NCBI GenBank assembly: GCA_963788115.1
Contig: CAWBFD010000002.1
Coordinates: forward strand, 868,001-932,000
Origin: CAWBFD01 sp963788115
Lineage (GTDB): Bacteria; Actinomycetota; Thermoleophilia; Solirubrobacterales; 70-9
Length of the DNA stretch: 64,000 nucleotides
Direction: 5' to 3'
Shown here: positions 40,907-48,813 of the stretch, piece after piece
Numbering within the stretch: the stretch's first letter is position 1
Layout of the letters: each line of letters opens with the position of its first letter
Translations under genes and position numbers: made by a program
The notes under the pieces: model-generated
Database searches by the model: none
The model's input: the letters and a program-made list of their open reading frames with translations, nothing else
Told to the model about the DNA's origin: nothing

Positions 40907-42454
40907 TTAGGGGTGGGCTCGGCCTGTGCTAGGGCGTGGAGCTTCTCGCGGTGCCTGCGCCTTGAGCCGGCCGACCCAGGGCAGGTGGAAGTGGTGATGC
41001 GCCTGATGCTCGGGGGCGACAGCGCCGTCATCGGTCGCGCGCACGAACGCCCACGTTAGAACCGTGCCGACGGCGCACAGGCCCACGAGCAGCCACATCG
41101 AGTCCGACAGGGCGGAGGCGAACGCCGCCGACTCGACCCGCCCCGCGTGCAGGTCGTCGTCGAGCACGGCCTGAAAGACAGCGCCGGCCGCCGCGAGCGT
41201 GATCGCGCCCGCCAAGACGCGGTTCATCGCCAGCACGCCGGCCGCGATGCCCGCCTTCGCCTGCGGCATGGCTGTCATCGCCGCCGTCGACATCGGCGCA
41301 TAGACGCAGCCGAGCGAGATTCCGAACAGCAGGTAGCCCGGGAAGAGCAGCCCGTAGCCGCTCGAAGTGTCGACCTGCGCAAGCACTACCAGGCCAGCGG
41401 TGCCAAGCGCCATGCCGACGGTCATGAGGGGACGGACGCCGAACAGCGCGATGAGGCGTCCGCCCAGCGGCGAGATCGCGATCATCGGCGCCGTCACAGG
41501 CAGGATCAGTACGCCGGCCTCCAGCGCGCCGTGGCCGAGGTCGGTCTGCAGGTACTGCGGCTGCAGGAACATCAGCGCCCAATAACAGCCGACCAGGCAG
41601 AACCCAGCGGCGCTGGCTCCGAAGTAAGGCCCGTTGCGGAACAGGTCGAACTCGACGATCGGCCACCGGACGTGGTGCTCGATGAACCAGAACGCCACCA
41701 GGAGCCCAAGGCCGATCGCGAAGACTCCGACGGTGGCGACCGAAGTCCACCCCCACACCTTGCCTTCGACGAGGGCGACCACGATCGCCGCCAGCCCCAG
41801 GCCCAAGGTGATCACGCCGGGAATGTCGATCCGGCCCGCCGCGGCCTCGTCGCGCTGCTCGGCGGTCGATGCGAGCAGGAGCACCACGCCGAGCAGGCAA
41901 AAGGGCAGATTCAGCCAGAACAGCCAGCGCCAGCTGACCGCTTCGACCAGGGCGCCGCCGACCAGGGGTCCCAGGCCCAAAGCGAGCGCCGACACACCTG
42001 CCCAGATACCCAGCGCCCGGGCGCGCTCGCCGGCCGGGAAGACGGTCGAGACGATCGCCAGCGACAGCCCCAGCAGGGCCGCGCCGCCCACTCCCTGCAG
42101 GACGCGTCCGGCGACCAACACCTCCTCCGAGTCCGACATCGCCGCCACGACCGAGCCGCCCGCGAACGTCGCCATGCCGATCACGAACACCCGCCGGCGC
42201 CCGAGGATGTCGCCCAGGCGGCCCGCGCTGACCACCAACGACGCCAGCACCAACAGATAAGCGTTCATGACCCACTGCAGCCCGGCGGTGGTGGCGTCCA
42301 AATCGCGCGCAATGTCCGGGAGAGCGACGTTGATCACGGTCGAGTCAAGCATCAGCACGAACAGGCCCATGCAGGTCCCGGCCAGGGTCCACCAGCGGCG
42401 GTTCGCATCGGTCAGGCCGGGAAGCGCGCCGATGCGCGCAGCGGGAACGGCCAT
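40907..42454 (-). CDS. MFS exporter, DHA2 (EmrB/QacA) family, with His-rich tail
   Basis: A 515-residue, 14-TM major facilitator. It has LDSTVINVALPDIARDLDA in helix 1 and SAGRLGDILGRRRVF in the 2-3 loop, the DHA2 signatures. After the last helix the tail contains HQAHHHFHLPW, an unusual cytosolic histidine cluster. The ATG at 42454 follows a GTG at 42457 in the same frame, so the exact start is open. Its role in the glycan locus is unclear. It may export a small lipid or a toxin. Confidence 0.88.
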   Translation of the reverse strand: MAVPAARIGALPGLTDANRRWWTLAGTCMGLFVLMLDSTVINVALPDIARDLDATTAGLQWVMNAYLLVLASLVVSAGRLGDILGRRRVFVIGMATFAGGSVVAAMSDSEEVLVAGRVLQGVGGAALLGLSLAIVSTVFPAGERARALGIWAGVSALALGLGPLVGGALVEAVSWRWLFWLNLPFCLLGVVLLLASTAEQRDEAAAGRIDIPGVITLGLGLAAIVVALVEGKVWGWTSVATVGVFAIGLGLLVAFWFIEHHVRWPIVEFDLFRNGPYFGASAAGFCLVGCYWALMFLQPQYLQTDLGHGALEAGVLILPVTAPMIAISPLGGRLIALFGVRPLMTVGMALGTAGLVVLAQVDTSSGYGLLFPGYLLFGISLGCVYAPMSTAAMTAMPQAKAGIAAGVLAMNRVLAGAITLAAAGAVFQAVLDDDLHAGRVESAAFASALSDSMWLLVGLCAVGTVLTWAFVRATDDGAVAPEHQAHHHFHLPWVGRLKAQAPREAPRPSTGRAHP

Positions 42455-42498
42455 CACGCAATCATCGCGGTTGCCACCCGCTCGAGGAGGAGGCGGAG

Positions 42499-44379
42499 TT
42501 ACTCCCGGAGCGCGAAGGAGTCGCGGTCCCTCACCAGCTCCACCACCTGCTTCGCGAGGTTGGTCTCATCCCCCGACGCGACCATCGTCTCGAGCCGTTC
42601 CACGCTGCGCTCGACCCACCCTGGATCGAGCGGATTGACCCGAACCGCACGCACGATCCGGTTGGCGGTGGTGGGCTGTGAGCGCTCGTCGGCGTTGAAC
42701 AGCTCCTCGTGGATCTTCTCTCCGGGGCGGGGGCCGATGAACTCGATCGCGATATCCGCTTCGGGCTCGTACCCGGCGAGGCGGATCATGTTGCGGGCAA
42801 GGTCCAGGATGCGCACCGGCTGTCCCATCTCGAGCACGAACACCTCGCCCGACGCCCCCCCGAGATCGCCCGACTGGATCACCAGCTGAACGGCCTCAGG
42901 AATGGTCATGAAGTAGCGGGTCATATCCGGGTGGGTGACGGTGACCGGACCGCCACGCTCGATCTGACCCCTGAAGATCGGGACCACGCTCCCCGACGAG
43001 GCGAGCACGTTGCCGAAGCGGACGATGATGAATCGGGTCGCGGTATGGCGCTGACCCGCGGCCTCGACCACCCATTCGGCCATCGCCTTCGACGCGCCCA
43101 TCACCGTCACGGGATTGACGGCCTTGTCGGTGGAGACGAGCACGAACCGCTCGGCCCCCGCCACGGCCGCGGTCTCGGTGACCACGCGGGTCGCGATCGC
43201 GTTGTTGCGCACCGCCTCCAGCGGGTTCTCCTCCATCAGCGGCACGTGCTTGTAGGCGGCCGCGTGGAAGACGACGTTCGGATGGAAACGCTGCATCACC
43301 TCCAGTATCCGGTCGCCCTCCTTGCAGTCGGCGAGCACCGCCTCCGTCCGGGTGAAGTGCCACTGCTGGTCGAGCTCGCGGTGGACCTCGAACAGCGGCC
43401 CCTCGCCGTGGTCGAGGAGGATCAGGAGCTTCGGCCCGACCCGCGCGATCTGGCGGGACAGCTCGGCCCCGATCGAACCGCCGGCTCCGGTCACCAGCAC
43501 GATCTTGTCCTCGAGATAGGCGCCGACCCGGTCGAGCTCCATGACAACCGGCTCCCGGCCGAGCACGTCCTCCACCTGGACCTCGCGGAGCTGACGGGTG
43601 AGCTGCACGCCGCCGCGGATCAGCTCGAACACGGTCGGCAGCGTGCTCACCGGGATGTCGCGCTCCCGGCAGGCGGCGACCACCTTGGCTCGCAGCACGC
43701 CCGGGGCCGACGGGATCGCGATGATCACCTCGTCCGGAGTGACGCGATCGAGGATGGCGCCGATCTGGTCCGTGGTCCCGAGCACCTTGAGGCCGAGGTT
43801 GCGCATCCCCCGCTTCGCCGGGTCATCGTCGACGAACCCGATGGCGCGTGTCCCCAGGTTGGGGTTGAGCTGCATCTCACGCACGACCATCTGGCCGCCC
43901 GAGCCGGCGCCGACGATGAGCGTCGTGCGCGCCCTGCGCCGCAGGGCCGCCCGCTCCGGCCGCTCCGCGAGCGTTCGGCGGGCCAGTCGCGCGCCGCCGG
44001 TGAACATCGTCAGCAGCACGAAGTCGAAGATCACCACCGATCGCGGCAGGCTGTCCGGGTACGGCTGGACCACGGTGAACACGATCACCAGCAACCCAAC
44101 GGCCAAGGCGGCTGCGCGCACAAGCGGCCAGAGGTCCGGCAGGCGGAAGTAGCGCCACCACTTCTGGTGCTGGCCGAGCACTTCCAGCACGAACGCTTGA
44201 CCAAGCGCTACGAACGCGATCGAGCCAAGCAGCATGTCCTCGTAGCGCTCCGGGATCCCCCCGGAGACGTCCAGGAAGCGCAGCTTGAACGCAGCCGCAT
44301 AGGCACCCGCGGCGAGCGCCGCGTCCGCCATGAATTGCAGCGCGCGGCGACGATAGACGGGATCACGCAGCCGCGACAT
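42499..44379 (-). CDS. FlaA1/CapD-type nucleotide-sugar 4,6-dehydratase/epimerase
   Basis: A 626-residue membrane-anchored protein. Four N-terminal helices are followed by a CoA-binding-like Rossmann domain (VGAGSGGQMVVREM) and the catalytic SDR domain (LVTGAGGSIGAELSRQI). The active site reads VLVSTDKAVNPVTVMGASK, with Met at the usual Tyr position as in WbpM/FlaA1-type enzymes. It would convert a UDP-GlcNAc-type sugar to a 4-keto-6-deoxy sugar for the glycan. The ATG at 44379 (MSRLRDPVYRRR) is preferred. It is divergent to the dedA gene. Confidence 0.9.
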   Translation of the reverse strand: MSRLRDPVYRRRALQFMADAALAAGAYAAAFKLRFLDVSGGIPERYEDMLLGSIAFVALGQAFVLEVLGQHQKWWRYFRLPDLWPLVRAAALAVGLLVIVFTVVQPYPDSLPRSVVIFDFVLLTMFTGGARLARRTLAERPERAALRRRARTTLIVGAGSGGQMVVREMQLNPNLGTRAIGFVDDDPAKRGMRNLGLKVLGTTDQIGAILDRVTPDEVIIAIPSAPGVLRAKVVAACRERDIPVSTLPTVFELIRGGVQLTRQLREVQVEDVLGREPVVMELDRVGAYLEDKIVLVTGAGGSIGAELSRQIARVGPKLLILLDHGEGPLFEVHRELDQQWHFTRTEAVLADCKEGDRILEVMQRFHPNVVFHAAAYKHVPLMEENPLEAVRNNAIATRVVTETAAVAGAERFVLVSTDKAVNPVTVMGASKAMAEWVVEAAGQRHTATRFIIVRFGNVLASSGSVVPIFRGQIERGGPVTVTHPDMTRYFMTIPEAVQLVIQSGDLGGASGEVFVLEMGQPVRILDLARNMIRLAGYEPEADIAIEFIGPRPGEKIHEELFNADERSQPTTANRIVRAVRVNPLDPGWVERSVERLETMVASGDETNLAKQVVELVRDRDSFALRE

Positions 44380-44432
44380 GACCGGGCCGAGTCTAGAGCC
44401 CGCCACAGCCACCCTCCTAAACTCGCGCCCCG

Positions 44433-45065
44433 ATGACGGATTTGATTCTCGATCCGCTCGTCAACGCGGCGACCGACGTGATCGACGCGCTCGGCCTCGC
44501 CGGCGTGTTCGGTCTGATGCTGCTCGAGAGCGCGTGCATCCCGGTGCCCAGCGAGGCGATCATGCTGTTCGCCGGGTTCAATGTCCACGAGGGGGACATG
44601 ACCCTGTTCGGGATCGTCGCGGCGGGAGTTCTCGGCAACGTGGTCGGATCGTGGGCTGCCTACGCGGCCGGGTACTACGGGCGGCTCGAGCTGCTCGACC
44701 GCAACCGCCTCATCCACGTCAACCGCAAGCATCTCGAGTGGGCGGACCGCTGGTTCCAGCGGCACGGCGATGCGACCGTGTTCTTCGCCCGGATGCTGCC
44801 CATAATCCGGACCTTCATCTCGCTGCCGGCCGGGGTCGCGAGGATGCCGTTCTGGCGGTTCACGCTGTTTACCCTGGCCGGTTGCATCCCGTGGGTGCTG
44901 ATGCTCGGACTGATCGGGCGCGAGGTTGGAGAGCGATGGGAGGAATGGCGAGACCACCTGCATTACCTCGACTACGCCGTGCTGGCGGCGATCGCGGTCG
45001 GGATCGTCTACCTGCTGATCCGGCGCCGCCGGGAGCGGGCGAGCGCCGCCGAGGCCGGGCCATAG
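44433..45065 (+). CDS. DedA family membrane protein
   Basis: A 210-residue VTT/DedA-domain protein. The family core is visible: LMLLESACIPVPSEAIMLFAG, GNVVGSWAAYAAGYYGRL, FARMLPIIRTFISLPAGVARM and FTLLAGCIPWVL-like residues. DedA proteins move or scramble undecaprenyl phosphate and other phospholipids, which fits the next gene (UppP). The start is ATG 44433. The stop (TAG 45063-45065) overlaps the apparent AUA start of uppP. Confidence 0.92.
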   Translation: MTDLILDPLVNAATDVIDALGLAGVFGLMLLESACIPVPSEAIMLFAGFNVHEGDMTLFGIVAAGVLGNVVGSWAAYAAGYYGRLELLDRNRLIHVNRKHLEWADRWFQRHGDATVFFARMLPIIRTFISLPAGVARMPFWRFTLFTLAGCIPWVLMLGLIGREVGERWEEWRDHLHYLDYAVLAAIAVGIVYLLIRRRRERASAAEAGP

Positions 45066-45856
45066 CCCACCTCGGCAGGGCGGCGGCGCTGGGCGCCGTC
45101 CAGGGCCCCGCCGAGCTCCTTCCAGTGTCGAGCTCCGCGCACCTCTCGCTCGTCCCCTGGCTCGCGGGCTGGTCCTGGGACGAGCTCGACGCGGAGGCGC
45201 GCAAGAGCTTCGAGGTCGCGCTCCACGCCGCCGCCGCGGCGGCGCTGCTGATCGGCCAGCGCTCGTTGATCGCCGGCGAGCTGCGCGCCTGCGATCTTCG
45301 CCGGGGTGCGGTGGTCGCGCTGTCGATCGTGCCGCCCGCGATTGCGGGCTACCGCTATGAGCGCCAGATCGAGGGCCGCCTCGGCGGCCCGGCGGCCACC
45401 GCCGCCGCCCTGCTCGCGGGGTCGGCGGCCATGGTGGTGGCCGACCGCCGGCCGCAGGCGCGCGGGCCTGGAGATGCCGGCCCGGCCGACGGGCTCGCGC
45501 TCGGCGTCGCCCAGGCGGCGGCACTGGTCCCGGGCGTCTCGCGTACCGGCGCCACCCTGACCGCCGCGCGCTGGCGGGAGTTCACGCGGGAGCAGTCGAA
45601 CCTGCTCTCGCGCACGGTGGCCCTGCCGGTGATCGTGGGGGCGGCTGCGTTGAAGACGGTGCGCCTCCGCCGCCGCGGGATCGAGCCCGGGCTGGCGCGC
45701 ACGATCGCCGCGGGCACGGCCGCGTCGTTCGCATCCACGATCATTGCGCAGAGGCTCCTGCGGTTTGTGGACGGCGACCGAGCGTTGTGGCCCTACGCTG
45801 CCTACCGTGCCGCGCTGGCCACGGTCGTGCTCGTGCGATTGAATCGAGGGCGATGA
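45062..45856 (+). CDS. uppP: Undecaprenyl-diphosphatase (UppP/BacA) with apparent AUA start
   Basis: A 264-residue membrane phosphatase that recycles the undecaprenyl carrier. Signatures: GAVQGPAELLPVSSSAH (catalytic Glu region) and LVPGVSRTGATLTAARW. About seven membrane helices are present. No ATG, GTG or TTG lies near the family N-terminus. The conserved start (IAHLGRAAALGAVQG) coincides with ATA at 45062-45064, overlapping the dedA stop, with GAGG seven bases upstream. The nearest canonical start, about 120 bp upstream, would add a basic, non-conserved stretch. CTG 45089 is another possibility. The function is clear, the start is not. Confidence 0.85.
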   Translation: MAHLGRAAALGAVQGPAELLPVSSSAHLSLVPWLAGWSWDELDAEARKSFEVALHAAAAAALLIGQRSLIAGELRACDLRRGAVVALSIVPPAIAGYRYERQIEGRLGGPAATAAALLAGSAAMVVADRRPQARGPGDAGPADGLALGVAQAAALVPGVSRTGATLTAARWREFTREQSNLLSRTVALPVIVGAAALKTVRLRRRGIEPGLARTIAAGTAASFASTIIAQRLLRFVDGDRALWPYAAYRAALATVVLVRLNRGR

Positions 45857-46851
45857 ACGACGCGTACGCCAGGGCGGGCGTCAGCCAGCGCAGGGCGGAT
45901 GAGGCCGTCGCCGCTCTGGTCGCGGAGCTTGGCCGGACCGAGGCCGGCCGGCCCTCGCGCACCGTCCCGCTCCCCGGCCACTACGCGAGCGTGATCCGGC
46001 TCGACGAGACGACCGGGATCGCGCTCTCGACCGACGGGGTCGGCACCAAGCTGCTCGTCGCCGAACGAGTGGGACGCTGGGACACCATCGGGGTCGACTG
46101 TGTGGCGATGAACGTCAACGACCTGATCTGCGTCGGCGCCGAGCCGCTGGCGATGGTCGACTACATCGCCGTCCCCGAGGCCGACCCCGAGGTGATGCGC
46201 GAGGTCGGCCGCGGCCTTTGGAGAGGCGCGGAGCTGGCCGGGATCGAGATTCCCGGAGGTGAGCTTGCACAGCTCGGGGAGATGGTCGGCTCGCTGGACC
46301 TGTCGGGAACGTGCATCGGGGTCCTCGCCCTTGACGAGATCGTCACCGGCGAGCGGATCGAGCCCGGCGACGCCCTGATCGGCCTCCCGTCGTCCGGCCT
46401 TCACTCCAACGGCTACACGCTCGCCCGCGCCGCGCTCGATGGGATTCCGCTCGACGACGAGCGCCTCGGCCGCCCACTCGGGGAGGTCCTGCTCGAGCCG
46501 ACCGAGATCTACGTCCGCGCAGTGCTCGACCTGTTGCGCTCCCCGGTCGACGTGCGCGGCCTCGCCCACGTCACCGGCGACGGGATCAAGAACCTGCTGC
46601 GACTCTCGCGCGCGGTCGGGTTCGAGATCGATGCTCCCCTGCCGGTGCCGCCGGTCTTCGACCTGATCCAGGAGCTCGGCGGCATCTCCGACGAGGAGAT
46701 GAACGAGGTGTTCAACATGGGCTGCGGGTTCGTCTGCGTCGTCCCCGCACCGGAGGAGCACGCGGCGCTCGAGGTGCTTCGCGGCCATCATCCGAGCGCG
46801 AAGAGGATCGGACGGGTGACCGGTGCCGCCGGCGAGGTGACGCGGGCCTGA
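45853..46851 (+). CDS. purM: Phosphoribosylformylglycinamidine cyclo-ligase
   Basis: A 332-residue AIR synthase of purine biosynthesis, using ATP to close FGAM to AIR. Markers are MNDAYARAGV, STDGVGTKLLVAE, DCVAMNVNDLICVGAEPL, LPSSGLHSNGYTLAR and HVTGDGIKNLLRL. The ATG at 45853 overlaps the uppP stop by 4 bp (ATGA), so purM sits in the same transcript. Other pur genes are outside the window. Confidence 0.96.
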   Translation: MNDAYARAGVSQRRADEAVAALVAELGRTEAGRPSRTVPLPGHYASVIRLDETTGIALSTDGVGTKLLVAERVGRWDTIGVDCVAMNVNDLICVGAEPLAMVDYIAVPEADPEVMREVGRGLWRGAELAGIEIPGGELAQLGEMVGSLDLSGTCIGVLALDEIVTGERIEPGDALIGLPSSGLHSNGYTLARAALDGIPLDDERLGRPLGEVLLEPTEIYVRAVLDLLRSPVDVRGLAHVTGDGIKNLLRLSRAVGFEIDAPLPVPPVFDLIQELGGISDEEMNEVFNMGCGFVCVVPAPEEHAALEVLRGHHPSAKRIGRVTGAAGEVTRA

Positions 46852-46904
46852 CCACCGGGCCAGGGCCGCGATCCAGCGGCCCACCGCTTGCTAGCGTCAG
46901 CGCA

Positions 46905-47558
46905 GTGAAGGTCGCGATCCTGATCTTCGATCGGCTGACCGCGCTCGACGCCGTCGGCCCGTACGAGGTGCTCTCCCGGCTCCCCGGAGCCGAGCTCACC
47001 TTCGTCGCCAAGGAACCTGGGCCGAAGCGGACCGACACCGGGAGGCTGGCGCTGACCGCGGACCTCGCGATCGCCGACATCCCGGATCCGGACATCGTGC
47101 TCGTTCCCGGCGGCGAGGGTAACCGCCCCCTGATGCAGGACACCGACGTGCTCGATTGGCTTCACACCGCACATCGGGGGAGCACCTGGACGACCTCGGT
47201 CTGTACCGGCGCCTTGCTGCTCGGCGCCGCCGGAATCCTCGACGGCCTCAGAGCCACCACTCACTGGGCGTTCCGCGACCTGCTGAGCGAGTTCGGCGCC
47301 CACCCGGTCGCCGAGAGGGTTGTCGTCGACGGCAAGGTGATCACCGCCGCGGGCGTCTCGGCCGGGATCGACATGGCGCTGCGGCTCGCGGCCCTCGACG
47401 TCGGCGAGGAGTTCGCGCAGGGCGTCCAGCTGGCGATCGAGTACGACCCGGACCCGCCGTTCGACACGGGCTCGCCCGAGAAGGCGCCCGCGGACCTGGT
47501 CGAGCGCGTCCGGGCGGTCGAGAGGGCCGTCGAGGCGCCCACGCGGGGTGGCGGGTGA
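46905..47558 (+). CDS. DJ-1/PfpI family protein
   Basis: A 217-residue flavodoxin-fold protein of the DJ-1/PfpI superfamily. The nucleophile elbow SVCTGALLLGAAGIL has the reactive Cys, with Glu in AVGPYEVLSRL and the conserved WTTSVCTG context. This subtype includes isonitrile hydratase and the amidase-like half of GlxA regulators, but no HTH is present. GTG 46905 is the start. The stop overlaps the next gene (GTGA). The substrate is unknown. Confidence 0.88.
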   Translation: MKVAILIFDRLTALDAVGPYEVLSRLPGAELTFVAKEPGPKRTDTGRLALTADLAIADIPDPDIVLVPGGEGNRPLMQDTDVLDWLHTAHRGSTWTTSVCTGALLLGAAGILDGLRATTHWAFRDLLSEFGAHPVAERVVVDGKVITAAGVSAGIDMALRLAALDVGEEFAQGVQLAIEYDPDPPFDTGSPEKAPADLVERVRAVERAVEAPTRGGG

Positions 47559-47947
47559 CCGTCTTGCGCAACGGCGCACGTCTGATCCTAGGGATCGCCC
47601 TGGTGGCGCTTCTCGGGGCGGGGATCCCACTCTTCTGGGTCTGGGTCGGCTCCCAGGTGCAGGGAGGGACCAGCCCGGACGGCACCGCGATCGTCACCGT
47701 GATCTGCGGCCTGATCGTCTCCTATGGCCTGGTGGCGGTCATCATCGCCTCGATCAAGGGGCGCTCGTCGAAGACCGCGCAGCCCCCGGCGCGCTATGCA
47801 TGGAACCGCAGCCTGCGCGGGGAGCGCTACCAGCCGGCAGCGACCACCTTCCTCGAGAACGTGCTGGTGATCGCGACGATCGTGGTCGTGATCGTGGTGG
47901 CCGTCTGGTTCTTCTTCTTCGGCAACCCGGGCGTCCCCGGGGGGTAG
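47555..47947 (+). CDS. Small three-helix membrane protein
   Basis: A 130-residue protein with three membrane segments (about residues 9-32, 44-67 and 100-123) and a positively charged loop containing RYAWNRSLRGERYQP. GTG 47555 overlaps the PfpI stop by 4 bp. It belongs to a group of short actinobacterial membrane proteins with no assigned function. I cannot name it further. It converges on a DsbA-family gene only one base away. Confidence 0.75.
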   Translation: MTVLRNGARLILGIALVALLGAGIPLFWVWVGSQVQGGTSPDGTAIVTVICGLIVSYGLVAVIIASIKGRSSKTAQPPARYAWNRSLRGERYQPAATTFLENVLVIATIVVVIVVAVWFFFFGNPGVPGG

Positions 47948-47948
47948 A

Positions 47949-48791
47949 TCACCGGGGCGCCTCCCACAGCGTCCCGGTGAGCGCCGGGACCGCCCTCACC
48001 CGCCAGTCGCGCGCGGCGACCCATAGTTCCGCCTCCACCAGCGGACGGGGGCGGCCGCTGAGCTCCTCGAGCTCGCGGGTGGCGCAGCGGCCGAAGCGCT
48101 CGATCGCGTCCAGCGGCTCGAGCGGGCCGGCGTTGAGCGACTCGGCCCCGGCGGCGATCGCGGCCTCGCGGTGGTCCCGGTAGGGCCGCCGTCCCCAGAC
48201 CCCGTACCGCGACCCGTCCTCGCCCACGAACACGGCCGAGGGCATGCTGACCCGTTCGCCGTGCCCACTGTCGGCGACCTCGCCGGCGGCGCGAGCCTTG
48301 TCCGGCACGTCGCGCACCTCATCGAGGTCCGCGCCGAAGGCCTCCGTGATCGCGTGCGAGTCGAGGTCGATCCGGAACCGCTCCACGTCGAGCCCCGCGG
48401 AGGCGGCCTCGCCGACCAGGGGCTCGGCGTGGTCGAGCTTTCGCCCCTCCAGCATGAGGGCCTCGCGGATGCGGCGCAGGTATGCGTAAGCGGCCAGCTC
48501 GCCCTGCTCCGCCGCCGCCTTCACCGCCTGGCACGCCGGATACGTCGAGGAGATCGGAGCCCGGCGCCAGATCCGGGGGTCAATGGGCATCCCCGTCTCG
48601 GTCGCGGCATCCAGCCACCGTAGGATCTGCCGCCCGTGATCGTCGGGACCGTAGCTGCGGGCGAGGCCGCCCATCACCCAGGAGAACCGCAACCCAGCGC
48701 CGAACTCCCACATGAGGTGGCGTACCGTGGGTTCTGCACCCCATGACCACTCGCACGCCGGATCGGTGTAGTAGCGAACTTCTACGGTCAT
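47949..48791 (-). CDS. DsbA/FrnE-like thioredoxin-fold protein lacking the CxxC pair
   Basis: A 280-residue thioredoxin-fold protein with a large helical insertion, as in DsbA/FrnE-type dithiol-disulfide isomerases and predicted DsbA relatives. The usual CxxC region reads YTDPACEWSWGAEP, with one Cys and Trp or Ser after it, so a disulfide cycle is unlikely. The cis-Pro region MPSAVFVGEDGSRYG is conserved. It may act as a glutathione-type transferase or isomerase. The ATG at 48791 begins the domain. It is divergent to a Ser/Thr kinase gene 22 bp away. Confidence 0.75.
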   Translation of the reverse strand: MTVEVRYYTDPACEWSWGAEPTVRHLMWEFGAGLRFSWVMGGLARSYGPDDHGRQILRWLDAATETGMPIDPRIWRRAPISSTYPACQAVKAAAEQGELAAYAYLRRIREALMLEGRKLDHAEPLVGEAASAGLDVERFRIDLDSHAITEAFGADLDEVRDVPDKARAAGEVADSGHGERVSMPSAVFVGEDGSRYGVWGRRPYRDHREAAIAAGAESLNAGPLEPLDAIERFGRCATRELEELSGRPRPLVEAELWVAARDWRVRAVPALTGTLWEAPR

Positions 48792-48813
48792 ATGCACCTG
48801 AGATTGGGAAGGC

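Noticed and set aside
42709..44436. 575-codon plus-strand ORF opposite the FlaA1/CapD gene
   Set aside because: Antisense shadow with Arg/His/Asp-rich composition and no motif.
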